Assembly: GCA_027311945.1 (NCBI GenBank)
Contig: DAICXZ010000026.1
Span: forward strand, 1-64,000
Direction: 5' to 3'
DNA from: Erythrobacter sp.
Lineage (GTDB): Bacteria > Pseudomonadota > Alphaproteobacteria > Sphingomonadales > Sphingomonadaceae
DNA: 64,000 nucleotides
Shown here in pieces: positions 9,045 to 21,533 of this stretch. The position numbers and the translations under genes were made by a program. Numbering within the stretch: position 1 is the first letter of the stretch; each line of letters begins with the position of its first letter. Under the pieces are notes generated by a model. That model searched no databases. It saw nothing but the letters and a program-made list of their open reading frames with translations, and had not been told where the DNA came from.

Positions 9045-9083
9045 TAGATGCCGAATATGTAAACGCGTTGACGTATACGTCAA
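9045..9083 (-). promoter_or_regulatory. Candidate etfBA promoter with palindromic operator
   Basis: The perfect 16-bp palindrome TTGACGTATACGTCAA occupies 9068-9083. Read on the minus strand its first half provides a -35-like TTGACG, and 17 nt further on is ACATAT, so an operator would overlap the promoter core. The sequence resembles boxes of MerR-type regulators of branched-chain amino acid and fatty acid catabolism (LiuR-like), which often control etf genes. The regulator is not in the window and the family assignment is inference. Confidence 0.6.
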
Positions 9084-9101
9084 GTGCGTGGGATAAGCTC
9101 C

Positions 9102-9127
9102 GCCGTCGGGGCATGAACCCCGACGGC
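9102..9127 (-). terminator. Hairpin downstream of sucC
   Basis: A perfect 10-bp stem (GCCGTCGGGG at 9102-9111 with CCCCGACGGC at 9118-9127) and a 6-nt loop lie 30 bp past the sucC stop, before the etfB promoter. There is no T-run after the stem, so it may be a weak or Rho-assisted terminator. Confidence 0.5.
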
Positions 9128-9157
9128 AGTAGGTATTATGGGTGAGGAGCCGGCGGC

Positions 9158-10357
<1,200 letters not shown>

Positions 10358-10405
10358 GGGCGGTGCCTGTTCTCTTGCATATGGGAGAGGAAAGGGTTTG
10401 CATGC

Positions 10406-10433
10406 GCCTTAGGCACTATCGTGGCGCTTGCAA
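10406..10433 (-). promoter_or_regulatory. Candidate sucC promoter
   Basis: On the minus strand TTGCAA (10433-10428) is followed after 16 nt by TAAGGC (10411-10406), a spacing and composition seen in front of housekeeping genes of this group. It lies about 50 bp upstream of the sucC ATG. Assignment is by eye. Confidence 0.4.
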
Positions 10434-10466
10434 AGCCTTCGCACGTGCATCATCTGCGGCGCACCC

Positions 10467-11252
10467 ATGATCGATATCGACCGACTAGAGCTGATCTGCC
10501 GCGAGGCGGCCCGGATGGCGCTGCTGCTGTGGCCGGGGCAGGGGCATGATCTGTCGAGCTGGGACAAGCTGCCGGGCAACCCGGTGAGCGAGGCAGACCT
10601 TGCCGTCGATGCTTTCCTGAAGCGTGAACTGGGCAAATTGCTGCCTGCCGCAGGCTGGTTGTCGGAAGAAACGGTCGATTCGGACCATCGGCTGGAGCGC
10701 GACCTGATCTGGCTGGTCGACCCCATCGACGGCACGCGCGACTTCATCCGCGGCCGCACCGGCTGGGCGGTGTCGGTGGCGTTGATCAGCGCTGGCCGAC
10801 CGCTGATCGGGATGCTGGTCGCTCCTGCGCGCGGCGAGGTCTGGACCGCCGCCGCCGGGAACGGCGCGTTGCGCAATGGCGAGAAGCTGGTTGCGAGTCG
10901 CTGCACGCGATTTGCCGGGGCGCGGGTGCCCGCCGATTCGCTGGAGCATGAGGATCGCGACCTGACCATGGTCGACAAGCCCAACTCGATTGCGCTGCGC
11001 ATTGCCATGGTTGGCGCAAGCGAGGCCGATCTGGTGGCTACCCTGCGCTGGGGCTACGAGTGGGACATCGCCGCTGCCACACTGATCGCACGCGAAGCGG
11101 GTGCGCAGGTGAGCGATGCCTTTGGTCAGCCGCTCGTGTTCAACAAGCGCGATCCTAGAGCCTTTGGCCTCTTGGTGAGCGCGCCCGCGATCCACGAGGA
11201 GGCGGTGAAGAGGCTGGCGGATCGCGCCAAGGCGATTGCCAGGCCGAAATAG
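10467..11252 (+). CDS. Inositol monophosphatase family protein (CysQ-like 3'(2'),5'-bisphosphate nucleotidase)
   Basis: The 261-aa Mg-dependent phosphatase shows the family metal-binding motifs in order: LSEE, DPIDGTRDFIRG and, near the C-terminus, YEWDIAAATLIAREAG. The N-terminal SWDKLPGNPVSEADLAVD favours the CysQ branch, which recycles adenosine 3',5'-bisphosphate from sulfate assimilation; substrate is inferred. I chose the ATG at 10467, because the TTG at 10428 would add 13 residues without family resemblance. It is divergent from sucC. A second member of the same superfamily (hisN) lies at 59232. Confidence 0.85.
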   Translation: MIDIDRLELICREAARMALLLWPGQGHDLSSWDKLPGNPVSEADLAVDAFLKRELGKLLPAAGWLSEETVDSDHRLERDLIWLVDPIDGTRDFIRGRTGWAVSVALISAGRPLIGMLVAPARGEVWTAAAGNGALRNGEKLVASRCTRFAGARVPADSLEHEDRDLTMVDKPNSIALRIAMVGASEADLVATLRWGYEWDIAAATLIAREAGAQVSDAFGQPLVFNKRDPRAFGLLVSAPAIHEEAVKRLADRAKAIARPK

Positions 11253-11287
11253 GTCAACCGCTTCAAATCCAATATCCTTCTCGCACA

Positions 11288-11312
11288 CGAAAACGGCCTC
11301 CCAAAGGAGGCC
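11288..11312 (-). terminator. Intrinsic terminator of the OmpA lipoprotein gene
   Basis: On the minus strand GGCCTCC, a 4-nt loop and GGAGGCC (11312-11295) are followed by GTTTTC. It lies about 96 bp after the stop of the gene at 11409-12089 and could also stop transcripts of the convergent phosphatase gene. Confidence 0.6.
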
Positions 11313-11408
11313 GCAAGGGCGACTGCCCGCCCCGCAGCTGCCCCGCAGCCCTGAAAGGAGGGAGGGAACAGCAGCGGGGACGCCGACCCGGATGGGCCGG
11401 CGCGACAA

Positions 11409-12089
11409 TCAGTAGGCCGAGTTAACGTCAGACTCGGTGATCGGGGTGATGCGGATTTCCACGCGGCGGTTCTGCGCGCGGCCCGCTTCGGTGGTGTTGT
11501 CGGCCACCGGATACTGCTCACCGTAGCCGATCGATTCCATACGCGCACGGGCAACACCGCGCGACGCGAGGTAGTTGGCCACGGAATCGGCACGGCGACG
11601 CGAGAGATCGAGGTTGTACTGGTCGGAGCCGGTCGAATCGGTGTGGCCCATCACGTCGATCAGCGAATTCGGATAGTTCACCATGCTCTGCGCCACACCA
11701 TCGAGCGTCTGCCGCATCGAGGGCGAAATGGTGGACGAGTCGACCGCGAATGTAACGTCGGGCAGGTTGACCAGAATGCCATCGCCATTCGGGGTCTGCG
11801 ACACGTCGACGCCGGTGCCTGCGGTGGCTTCTTCCAGTTCCTTGATCTGCTCGTCCATGCGATAACCGACATAGCCGCCAGCAGCCGCGCCAATACCCGC
11901 GCCCACGATACGGGCGGTCTTGCCGCCGATCAGGCCGCCGAGCAGATAGCCCAGACCGGCGCCGCCGACGCCGCCGATGGCGGTGCGCGAGGCATAGCGC
12001 TGGCCGGTGTTGGGGTCGGTCACACAGGCGCTGACGGTGAGAAGCGAAAGAACTGCGCCCGAGGCGACGAGAATCTTCTTGTTTTTCAT
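11409..12089 (-). CDS. OmpA family lipoprotein with glycine-zipper segment
   Basis: The protein has 226 aa. A lipoprotein signal ends LLTVSAC (Cys22 is the lipidation site). A glycine-rich segment (about 37-76, GGVGGAGLGYLLGGLIGG and repeats) can insert in or span a membrane. The C-terminal OmpA domain (about 105-220) carries the peptidoglycan-binding landmarks GHTDSTGS, NLDLSRRRADSV and the final RAQNRRVEI. It probably links the outer membrane to peptidoglycan, like YiaD/Pal-type proteins. It is a single gene with a terminator behind and a leader inverted repeat in front. Confidence 0.93.
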   Translation of the reverse strand: MKNKKILVASGAVLSLLTVSACVTDPNTGQRYASRTAIGGVGGAGLGYLLGGLIGGKTARIVGAGIGAAAGGYVGYRMDEQIKELEEATAGTGVDVSQTPNGDGILVNLPDVTFAVDSSTISPSMRQTLDGVAQSMVNYPNSLIDVMGHTDSTGSDQYNLDLSRRRADSVANYLASRGVARARMESIGYGEQYPVADNTTEAGRAQNRRVEIRITPITESDVNSAY

Positions 12090-12106
12090 GAATGTCCCTC
12101 TCTGAT

Positions 12107-12132
12107 GTCGACCGCCTTTAAGGTCGGTCGAC
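12107..12132. repeat. Inverted repeat in the ompA-lipoprotein leader
   Basis: The arms GTCGACCGCCTT and AAGGTCGGTCGAC are complementary apart from one extra base and are nearly contiguous around TTTAAG. The element begins 18 bp upstream of the ATG of the minus-strand lipoprotein gene, so it falls in the 5' leader or the promoter-proximal region. It may be an operator or an mRNA hairpin. Confidence 0.6.
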
Positions 12133-12249
12133 AGATAACCTATGGGTGCTCAACGCCCCGTGTGCCAGTCCGTTCCTGAATGAGAGTCGTCCAAACTCTG
12201 CGCTTGGGCATTCGCCTTTGCCGCGCAATCTGCTAGCGGGCGAAGTCTG

Positions 12250-13548
12250 ATGTCACCATTTCCCTGGGATTCGCTCGCCTATCTTTCCGCACTGATCGTG
12301 CTCAACGGTGTTTTCGCCATGTCCGAACTGGCGATCGTGTCGGCGCGCACCTCCAAGCTGCGCCAGTCCGCCGAGACAGGCAGCAAGAGCGCACAGATCG
12401 CCATGAAACTGGCGGCGGACCCCGGCAAGTTCCTCAGCACCGTGCAGATCGGCATCACGCTGGTCGGAATCATCAACGGCGCGGTGTCGGGCGCGGCGCT
12501 GGGCGGCCCGGTGGGCGAACGGTTGGTCCTGCTGGGCCTCGATCCCGAGAATGCACCCGAGGTCGGCTTTGCCGTCGCCATTGTTGTAACGACTTATCTT
12601 AGTCTGGTGATTGGCGAGCTGGTGCCGAAGCAGATTGCACTGCGTTCGGCTGAGCGGATCGCCATCGTGATGGCTCTGCCGATGGACCTGCTGGCGCGCC
12701 TGGCCGCGCCGTTTGTCTGGTTGCTCGACAACAGCTCCAGCCTGCTGCTGCGCCTGATGCGGGTGCAGCATCGCGGCGAGGATACGATCACCGCGCAGGA
12801 ACTGCAGATGATCTTTGCCGAGGCCACCCGCAGCGGCGTGATCGAGGAGGGCGAACGCGCGATCCTGTCGGGTGTCATGCGGCTGGCGAGCCGCCCCGTG
12901 CGCGAGTTGATGACGCCGCGCACCGAACTCGAATGGCTCGACGTCAACGCCAGCGAGGATGAGATTCGCGATCGGATCGCCAGCACCAGCCATTCACTTC
13001 TGCCTCTTGCCGAGGGCGCGCCAGACGACAAGGTGCTGGGCGTGATCAAGGTTCGCGAGGTGCTCGCGCTGCTGGTCGCGGGCAAGCCGGTGGTGCTGTC
13101 GCAGCTGGTGCGCAAGAGCGAGGTCGTGCCCGACCAGCTTGACGCGATCGACGCGATGCGTGCGCTGCAGCAATCGGGCACGGCCATGGCCATGGTGCAC
13201 GACGAATATGGCCACCTCGACGGCGTCGTGACCTCGGCCGATCTGCTGGCGGCGATTGCCGGCGATTTCGCCAGCCACCAGGACGAGGGCGACAGCCCGA
13301 TGGTGGCCGAGCGCGAAGATGGCTCGCTCCTGATTTCGGGCGCGCTGTCAGCCGATGCGCTGGCTGAAACGCTCGAACTCGAACTGCCTGAGCAGCGCGA
13401 TTTCGCCACGGCGGCAGGCTATGTGCTCGACGTTCTGAAGAAGCTGCCGACCGAGGGCGAGCACTTTACCGAGCAGGGCTGGCGGTTCGAGGTCGTCGAC
13501 ATGGACGGCCGCCGGATCGACAAGCTGCTGGTGAGCCGGGTCGGCTGA
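12250..13548 (+). CDS. CNNM/CBS-domain transporter (HlyC/CorC, hemolysin-like family)
   Basis: The 432-aa protein has an N-terminal CNNM transmembrane domain (about 1-185, with hydrophobic spans at about 8-25, 60-85, 98-120 and 130-155). The basic SELAIVSARTSKLRQSAETG stretch is typical of the family. A CBS pair (about 205-335, starting RPVRELMTPRTELEWLD) and a C-terminal CorC/HlyC domain (about 345-430) follow. Proteins of this build are linked to Mg or Co efflux; the name hemolysin is historical. The ATG follows the sequence GCGGGCGAAGTCTG with no clear Shine-Dalgarno. It stands alone between the OmpA gene and a convergent lipoprotein gene. Confidence 0.92.
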   Translation: MSPFPWDSLAYLSALIVLNGVFAMSELAIVSARTSKLRQSAETGSKSAQIAMKLAADPGKFLSTVQIGITLVGIINGAVSGAALGGPVGERLVLLGLDPENAPEVGFAVAIVVTTYLSLVIGELVPKQIALRSAERIAIVMALPMDLLARLAAPFVWLLDNSSSLLLRLMRVQHRGEDTITAQELQMIFAEATRSGVIEEGERAILSGVMRLASRPVRELMTPRTELEWLDVNASEDEIRDRIASTSHSLLPLAEGAPDDKVLGVIKVREVLALLVAGKPVVLSQLVRKSEVVPDQLDAIDAMRALQQSGTAMAMVHDEYGHLDGVVTSADLLAAIAGDFASHQDEGDSPMVAEREDGSLLISGALSADALAETLELELPEQRDFATAAGYVLDVLKKLPTEGEHFTEQGWRFEVVDMDGRRIDKLLVSRVG

Positions 13549-13567
13549 CCCGGACCCAGTTAAAACC

Positions 13568-13975
13568 TCAGGAAGGAATGGCGACGCGCGCGGCCTGCCC
13601 GTCACCCTCGGGTGCGACGATGATCGTGCGCGTGGCGTCGCCCTTGTCGACCGTATAGGTCTGCGGATCGCCCACCGTGGTGCGGATGCCGACATCGGCG
13701 TCGCCCGCCCTGCGCAGGGCGCTGGTCTCGATGGCGCTTCGAGCAGATTCACCGCCGAACAGCGTTTCGAGCGCCTGTTGTGCAGCCGTGCCCTCGGTGG
13801 GACGCGGGGCGCCCGGATCGGGCGGGGTGAGGTCGAAATCGGGGGGGATCACCAGCGGAGCCTGCCGCTGCACGGCGAATTCGTCGGGCCGGTCACGGTC
13901 GATCTTGAGGCCGCCACAGGCGGTTGCGCCCAGGGCGGCGGCAACGATGATCGCGGTGCGGATGGAATTACGCAT
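13568..13975 (-). CDS. DUF3035 lipoprotein (BamF-type)
   Basis: The lipoprotein has 135 aa and a signal ending ALGATAC (Cys20), followed by the DUF3035 hallmark FAVQRQAPLVIPPDFDLTPP (about 37-56). The family includes BamF, an alphaproteobacterial accessory subunit of the outer-membrane beta-barrel assembly machine. The C-terminal half has no known fold that I recognise. The start was chosen at MRNSIR (13975), which gives a proper lipoprotein signal; the upstream frame has no such feature. It lies 28 bp behind lspA, the lipoprotein signal peptidase that would process it. Confidence 0.85.
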   Translation of the reverse strand: MRNSIRTAIIVAAALGATACGGLKIDRDRPDEFAVQRQAPLVIPPDFDLTPPDPGAPRPTEGTAAQQALETLFGGESARSAIETSALRRAGDADVGIRTTVGDPQTYTVDKGDATRTIIVAPEGDGQAARVAIPS

Positions 13976-14003
13976 AAAATCTCTCTTGGCCGTTGGCGCC
14001 ATG

Positions 14004-14516
14004 TCAGATGGCGCTCTGCTCGTCGTCGGGTTTCTCGCGCATGAACAAGGCGCGGGCAAGGATAATCACCACGCCGATGCTGATGGCAGCGTCGGCGACG
14101 TTGAAAATGAGGAAGGGGCGGAAGGTGCCGATGTGGAAATCGGCAAAGTCGATCACGTAGCCGTAGGCATAGCGGTCACGGATGTTGCCGAGGGCTCCAC
14201 CGAGGATCAGCGCATAGGCGGCGATGTCCCACAGCTTGCGCTCGCGCAGCATCAGATAGAGCACCACGCAGGCGATCAGCCCGGTGACTGCCACCAGCAC
14301 CCAGCGCATTTCCATGCTGGTCGCCTCGAACATGCCGAGCGAGACGCCATAATTGTTGGTGCGGGTGAAGTCGAAGAACGGCAGCAGCGGATAATGATCA
14401 CCGATGGCCGTGAGACCGAGATCCTCGACCACGAAGTTCTTGAGCCACTGGTCTGCAGCGAAGATGAGCGCCGCAATGGCGAGCCCGATGGCGCGGAATT
14501 TGTTGGCGGCGCTCAT
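14004..14516 (-). CDS. lspA: Lipoprotein signal peptidase (signal peptidase II)
   Basis: This 170-aa aspartyl protease of the inner membrane cleaves lipoprotein signal peptides after diacylglyceryl transfer. Four hydrophobic segments are visible. The conserved motifs are ADQWLKNF (about 19), NNYGVSLGMF (about 55), GGALGNIRDR (about 109) and VIDFADFHI (about 123), which contain the two catalytic aspartates. Its ATG overlaps the ileS stop (ATGA), so it is translationally coupled. ileS-lspA is a widely conserved pair. Confidence 0.96.
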   Translation of the reverse strand: MSAANKFRAIGLAIAALIFAADQWLKNFVVEDLGLTAIGDHYPLLPFFDFTRTNNYGVSLGMFEATSMEMRWVLVAVTGLIACVVLYLMLRERKLWDIAAYALILGGALGNIRDRYAYGYVIDFADFHIGTFRPFLIFNVADAAISIGVVIILARALFMREKPDDEQSAI

Positions 14517-17500
14517 GCCTTGGCGTCCAGTTCGGCCACGACGGTTTCGCAGCGGCCGCACAGGTCGCCGTCCTCGGTGACTTCGGGGAGGTGCCGCCAG
14601 CAGCGGCCGCATTTGTGGTGCTCGGTTTTGGAAATTGCGATTCGAACGTGCTCGCCAAGCTTAAAATCAGCAGGGCCACTTAAAATGTCAGCCGCGGAAG
14701 CATCGTCGATTGCGCCTGACCAAGCTTTCGAAACAATTAACAAGTCGGCCCAATTGAGGTCGGCAAGATCTTCCATGCCGGGCTCAAGCGCCAATCCGAC
14801 ATTGGCTTCTAATGATGATCTGATAAGTTTGTCTCGCCTGAGCGGTTCAATGCGTTCCAATACTTGATTGCGGACTGACCTAATGCGTGACCACCGTGAC
14901 ATGAAGCTCTTAAAGGCATCCTCTGCACCGGCAGGCACCTCGGGCCACTCCAGCAAGTGCACCGAGCCACCCTCGGGATAGCGCGTACCCCAGACTTCCT
15001 CCGCCGTGAACACCAGCACCGGCGCGGCATAGCGTACCAGCGCGTGGAACAGCATATCGAGCGCGGTGCGGTAGGCGCGGCGTTCCAGCCCATCGGGCGC
15101 GTCGCAATAGAGCCGATCCTTGCGGATATCGAAGAAGAAGGCCGAGAGGTCTTCGTTGGCGAAGTCGGTCAGCGCGCGGGTATAGGCGTTGAAGTCGTAG
15201 TCGGCGATCGCCTGCCGCAGCTTGCCGTCGAGTTCGCCGAGCAGCGCCAGAACATAGCGCTCCAGCTCGGGCATGTCGGCTACCGCCACCTTCTCCGCAT
15301 CGGTAAACCCGTCCAGCGCGCCGAGCAGATAGCGGAAGGTGTTGCGCAGCTTGCGATAGCTGTCGCCCACGCCTTTCAGGATTTCGGGGCCGATCCGGTG
15401 ATCCTCGGTAAAATCGACCGAGAGCGCCCACAGGCGGATGATGTCGGCGCCATATTCCTCCATCACCTTGATCGGGTCGATGGTGTTGCCGAGGCTCTTC
15501 GACATCTTGCGCCCGTCCGACGCCATGGTGAAGCCGTGGGTCAGCACGGCCTTGTATGGCGCGCGGCCACGGGTGGCACAGCTTTCGAGCAGTGAGCTCT
15601 GGAACCAGCCGCGATGCTGGTCGCTGCCTTCGAGATAGAGGTCGGCGGGCGTTTCGTCGGCGGGGCGCACCAGATCGGGCCAGCGACCCGATTCGAGCAC
15701 GAAGGCGTGGGTGCTGCCCGAATCGAACCACACGTCGAGAATGTCGGCCACCATCTCGTAGTCGTCGGGATCGTAATCGGGGCCGAGCAAGTGCGCGGCA
15801 TTGTCCGCGTCCCAGCCGTCGACGCCCTGCTCGCGGATCGCCTCGATGATGCGGCGGTTCACTTGCGGATCGACGAGATATTCGCCGCTTTTGCGGTCAA
15901 CGAACAGCGTGATCGGCACGCCCCAGGCGCGCTGGCGCGAGAGCACCCAGTCAGGGCGGCCCTCGACCATCGAGCGGATGCGGTTCTGCCCCTTGGCGGG
16001 GACGAACCGGGTCTTTTCGATTTCCGCCAGCGCGGTTTCGCGCAGGGTAGCGGTGTGATCGGCCTGCACGCCCAGCGCCACGGCCGCGCCGAGCGCGTCG
16101 GGCACGGCGGTGGGGAAGTCGAAGGGCTTCACCGGCTTGTCCATCGGCACGAACCACTGCGGGGTGCAGCGGTAGATCACCTTGGCCTTCGAGCGCCACG
16201 AGTGTGGATAAGAGTGTTGATAGTCTGCGGATGCGCTGAGGAGAGCGCCCGCCGCGCGCAGGTCCGAACAGATCGGGCCATCGGGCGCGCTGAAGCCGGG
16301 GTTGATCACGCTGCGGCGGCGCGGCTTGCCCTCGGCGTCGAGATCGTCAGCGCCGAGCCAGAGCCAGTCGTCCTTGTAGACGCCGCCTGCGTCGACCACG
16401 AACTTGGGGCCGATGCCGTGGGCCTTGCACAACAGGAAATCGTCCTCGCCGTGGTCGGGTGACATGTGGACGAGGCCGGTGCCGCTGTCGGTGGTGACGA
16501 AGTCACCGGGCAGCAGCGGGCGCGGCTCGGCATAGAACCCGCCGAGGTGGTGCATCGGGTGGCGGGTGATGGTTCCAGCGAGTTCGGAGCCTTTGATTTT
16601 CGGCCCAAGTTCCAGCGGTGGGGCGTCGTTATACTCGATAACTTCAAGGTATGGCCCCGTATCGTCTGACACAGTGCTGTATTTCTTCCACCCCCTGAGT
16701 CTCTGCCAAAGCCCGGATACAAGGGGATCGGCAACTAGGAGCTTCTTCCCCTCCCACTCAATCAAGCGATAATCAACCTCCGGCCCATAAGCCAAAGCCT
16801 GGTTCACCGGGATCGTCCACGGCGTGGTCGTCCAGATCACCGCATGCGCACCGACCAGTTCTTCAACGGGCGAGTCAACAATCTCGAACGCCACGTCGAT
16901 CTGGGTCGAGGTGATGTCCTCGTATTCGACCTCGGCCTCGGCCAGCGCGGTTTTCTCAACCGGCGACCACATCACCGGCTTCGCGCCGCGATAGAGCTGG
17001 CCGCTTTCCGCAAACTTCAGCAGCTCGGTGACGATCCCCGCCTCGCTGTCGAACTGCATCGTGAGATAGGGATTGTCCCAGTCGCCATTGATGCCGAGGC
17101 GCTTCAATTGGCTGCGCTGCGTGTCGACCCAGTGTTGCGCATAGTCGCGGCATTCCTGGCGGAATTCGCGCGGCGGCACCTCGTCCTTGTTCAGCTTCTT
17201 CTTGCGGTATTTCTCCTCGACCTTCCACTCGATCGGCAGGCCGTGGCAGTCCCAGCCGGGAACATAGGGCGCATCCTTGCCGAGCAACGACTGGCTGCGG
17301 CACACCATGTCCTTGAGGATATGGTTCAGCGCATGACCGATATGCATATCGCCATTGGCATAGGGCGGGCCGTCGTGGAGGATGAATTTTTCGCGGCCCT
17401 CGCGCGCGGCGCGGACCTGCTGATAAATCCCTTCCTCTTCCCAGCGTGCGCAAATGGCGGGCTCCTTCTGGGGGAGCCCGGCCTTCATGGGGAAATCGGT

Positions 17501-17545
17501 CTTCGGCAGGAAGACGGTGTCTCGGTAGTCGCGCTTTTCGGTCAT
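14513..17545 (-). CDS. ileS: Isoleucine--tRNA ligase
   Basis: This 1010-aa class I synthetase has the HIGH motif at about residues 68-71 (NGDMHIGHALN), the editing domain (about 190-420), KMSKS at about residue 680 and the C-terminal zinc-binding module CGRCWRHLPE...CGRC (about 978-1000). At 1010 aa it is longer than the roughly 940 aa of the E. coli enzyme, with loops spread through the editing and anticodon-binding parts. It is followed by an overlapping lspA. Confidence 0.98.
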   Translation of the reverse strand: MTEKRDYRDTVFLPKTDFPMKAGLPQKEPAICARWEEEGIYQQVRAAREGREKFILHDGPPYANGDMHIGHALNHILKDMVCRSQSLLGKDAPYVPGWDCHGLPIEWKVEEKYRKKKLNKDEVPPREFRQECRDYAQHWVDTQRSQLKRLGINGDWDNPYLTMQFDSEAGIVTELLKFAESGQLYRGAKPVMWSPVEKTALAEAEVEYEDITSTQIDVAFEIVDSPVEELVGAHAVIWTTTPWTIPVNQALAYGPEVDYRLIEWEGKKLLVADPLVSGLWQRLRGWKKYSTVSDDTGPYLEVIEYNDAPPLELGPKIKGSELAGTITRHPMHHLGGFYAEPRPLLPGDFVTTDSGTGLVHMSPDHGEDDFLLCKAHGIGPKFVVDAGGVYKDDWLWLGADDLDAEGKPRRRSVINPGFSAPDGPICSDLRAAGALLSASADYQHSYPHSWRSKAKVIYRCTPQWFVPMDKPVKPFDFPTAVPDALGAAVALGVQADHTATLRETALAEIEKTRFVPAKGQNRIRSMVEGRPDWVLSRQRAWGVPITLFVDRKSGEYLVDPQVNRRIIEAIREQGVDGWDADNAAHLLGPDYDPDDYEMVADILDVWFDSGSTHAFVLESGRWPDLVRPADETPADLYLEGSDQHRGWFQSSLLESCATRGRAPYKAVLTHGFTMASDGRKMSKSLGNTIDPIKVMEEYGADIIRLWALSVDFTEDHRIGPEILKGVGDSYRKLRNTFRYLLGALDGFTDAEKVAVADMPELERYVLALLGELDGKLRQAIADYDFNAYTRALTDFANEDLSAFFFDIRKDRLYCDAPDGLERRAYRTALDMLFHALVRYAAPVLVFTAEEVWGTRYPEGGSVHLLEWPEVPAGAEDAFKSFMSRWSRIRSVRNQVLERIEPLRRDKLIRSSLEANVGLALEPGMEDLADLNWADLLIVSKAWSGAIDDASAADILSGPADFKLGEHVRIAISKTEHHKCGRCWRHLPEVTEDGDLCGRCETVVAELDAKA

Positions 17546-17631
17546 TGGCCCGGGGCCTTAGCGGGGGCGGGGGCTTTGGGCAATTTTGATTCGCTTTGCC
17601 GCAGGTATGGATTGCTTGCGGCGCTTGCGAC

Positions 17632-20104
<2,473 letters not shown>

Positions 20105-20109
20105 CCGCG

Positions 20110-20595
20110 TCAGTCGACCGGCTTTTCAGCGACCGCTTCGGTCTGCGCGGCGCGCCAGTCGATCAGGCGCTGGCGCAGGCCATCATCGGTCAACGCCAGG
20201 ATCGAAGCCGCCATCAGGCCGGCATTGGTCGCGCCCGCCTCGCCGATAGCCAGTGTGCCGACCGGAACGCCGGCGGGCATCTGGACGATCGACAGCAGGC
20301 TGTCCTGCCCCGACAAGGCACGCGATTTTACGGGGACGCCCAGCACCGGCAGGTGCGTGAGCGCGGCCACCATGCCGGGCAGGTGCGCAGCGCCTCCGGC
20401 CCCGGCGATCACGACCTCGAAGCCTTCATCCGCCGCGCCCTTGCCGAAGGCGTGGAGCCGATCGGGCGTACGGTGTGCCGAGACAATCCGCGCCTCATAG
20501 GAGACGCCGAGCTGGTCAAGCACATTGGCGGCACACTGCATGGTCGGCCAGTCGGACTGGCTGCCCATTACGATTGCGACTTTGGGTGTGGCCAT
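20110..20595 (-). CDS. purE: N5-carboxyaminoimidazole ribonucleotide mutase
   Basis: The class I PurE of 161 aa converts N5-CAIR to CAIR. The signature [14 protein letters not shown] (about 5-18) and the catalytic SAHRTPDRL motif are intact, as is [17 protein letters not shown] chose the ATG at 20595. A TTG at 20604 would overlap the gpmA stop and add three residues, and is a possible alternative. Confidence 0.96.
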   Translation of the reverse strand: MATPKVAIVMGSQSDWPTMQCAANVLDQLGVSYEARIVSAHRTPDRLHAFGKGAADEGFEVVIAGAGGAAHLPGMVAALTHLPVLGVPVKSRALSGQDSLLSIVQMPAGVPVGTLAIGEAGATNAGLMAASILALTDDGLRQRLIDWRAAQTEAVAEKPVD

Positions 20596-20600
20596 CGACC

Positions 20601-21287
20601 TCAAGCGTCCTTCAGGTAGTAGTATTCGCCGGGATTCAACTCGGCGTCGAACTCGTAAACGAGCGGCTGGCCGGTCGGGATTTCCAGCCCGGTGATCTCA
20701 TCGTCGGGAATGTTTGAAAGGTGCTTCACCAGCGCACGCAAGCTGTTGCCATGCGCGGAAATAATCACCGTTTCGCCCTTTGCCAGCTCGGGGAGGATTT
20801 CGGCTTCCCAATAGGGGAGAACGCGCTCGATAGTGAGCTTCAGGCTCTCTGTATTGGGGACATCGATCCCGGCATAGCGCGGGTCATCGGCGAGATCGAA
20901 CTCGCTGCCCGCTTCGAGCGGCGGCGGCGGCACATCGAAGCTGCGGCGCCAGATCTTGACCTGCTCTTCACCATGCTTCTCGGCCGTCTCGGCCTTGTTG
21001 AGCCCGGTCAGCCCGCCATAGTGGCGCTCGTTCAGGCGCCAGTCCTTGGTTTCGGGAATCCACAGGCGGCCGCACTCTTCGAGCGCCAGATGCAGCGTCT
21101 TGATCGCGCGCTTCTGCACCGAAGTGAAAGCGCGCGTGGGCAGCATGCCCTTTTCCTTCAGCAACTGGCCTGCCGCGCGCGCTTCGGCCACGCCCTTTTC
21201 GGTCACGTCGACGTCCCACCAGCCGGTGAAGCGGTTTTCCAGGTTCCACTGGCTCTGGCCATGGCGGACGAGGATCAGAGTGGGCAC
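20601..21287 (-). CDS. gpmA: 2,3-bisphosphoglycerate-dependent phosphoglycerate mutase
   Basis: The 228-aa glycolytic enzyme has [18 protein letters not shown] at its N-terminus (phospho-histidine in RHGQS), [15 protein letters not shown] (about 86), and [15 protein letters not shown] (about 177) with the second active-site His. Length fits the dPGM family. It is the first gene of the minus-strand run leading to purEK-folA-ribF; the connection to purine genes is positional only. Confidence 0.97.
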   Translation of the reverse strand: MPTLILVRHGQSQWNLENRFTGWWDVDVTEKGVAEARAAGQLLKEKGMLPTRAFTSVQKRAIKTLHLALEECGRLWIPETKDWRLNERHYGGLTGLNKAETAEKHGEEQVKIWRRSFDVPPPPLEAGSEFDLADDPRYAGIDVPNTESLKLTIERVLPYWEAEILPELAKGETVIISAHGNSLRALVKHLSNIPDDEITGLEIPTGQPLVYEFDAELNPGEYYYLKDA

Positions 21288-21331
21288 GGGCGCTGTTCTC
21301 CTGCGGGGACTAAATTAGCGAAGGCAGGGCG

Positions 21332-21490
21332 TTAGCGGGCCGCGCCATCGTTTGGAAGGGGGCTGTCGGTCTCTGTCCCCTCGCGAATCGCGCTGGCGCG
21401 CGCCTGGGCCTTGCCCTGCGTCTTGCGACGCCGCAAATTTTCGCGCAGTTTTTCCGCGAGCCGTTCCTCGCGCGTTTGTTTACCACTCAT
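21332..21490 (-). CDS. Small basic protein (52 aa), unknown function
   Basis: The frame ATG 21490 to TAA 21332 encodes 52 residues: MSGKQTREERLAEKLREN, then an Arg/Lys-rich stretch, and an acidic-polar tail. It is highly charged, has no membrane segment and looks like a single amphipathic helix. I recall similar short proteins with TREERLAEKLRENLRRRK in sphingomonads, which suggests a real conserved gene. It lies 42 bp upstream of gpmA on the same strand, so it may be the first gene of that operon. Function is unknown; an RNA-binding role would fit the composition but is a guess. Confidence 0.65.
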   Translation of the reverse strand: MSGKQTREERLAEKLRENLRRRKTQGKAQARASAIREGTETDSPLPNDGAAR

Positions 21491-21533
21491 GGCCTATCTC
21501 ATGGCGTGATTGCAGCGCGGGCTCAAGCTTGCC

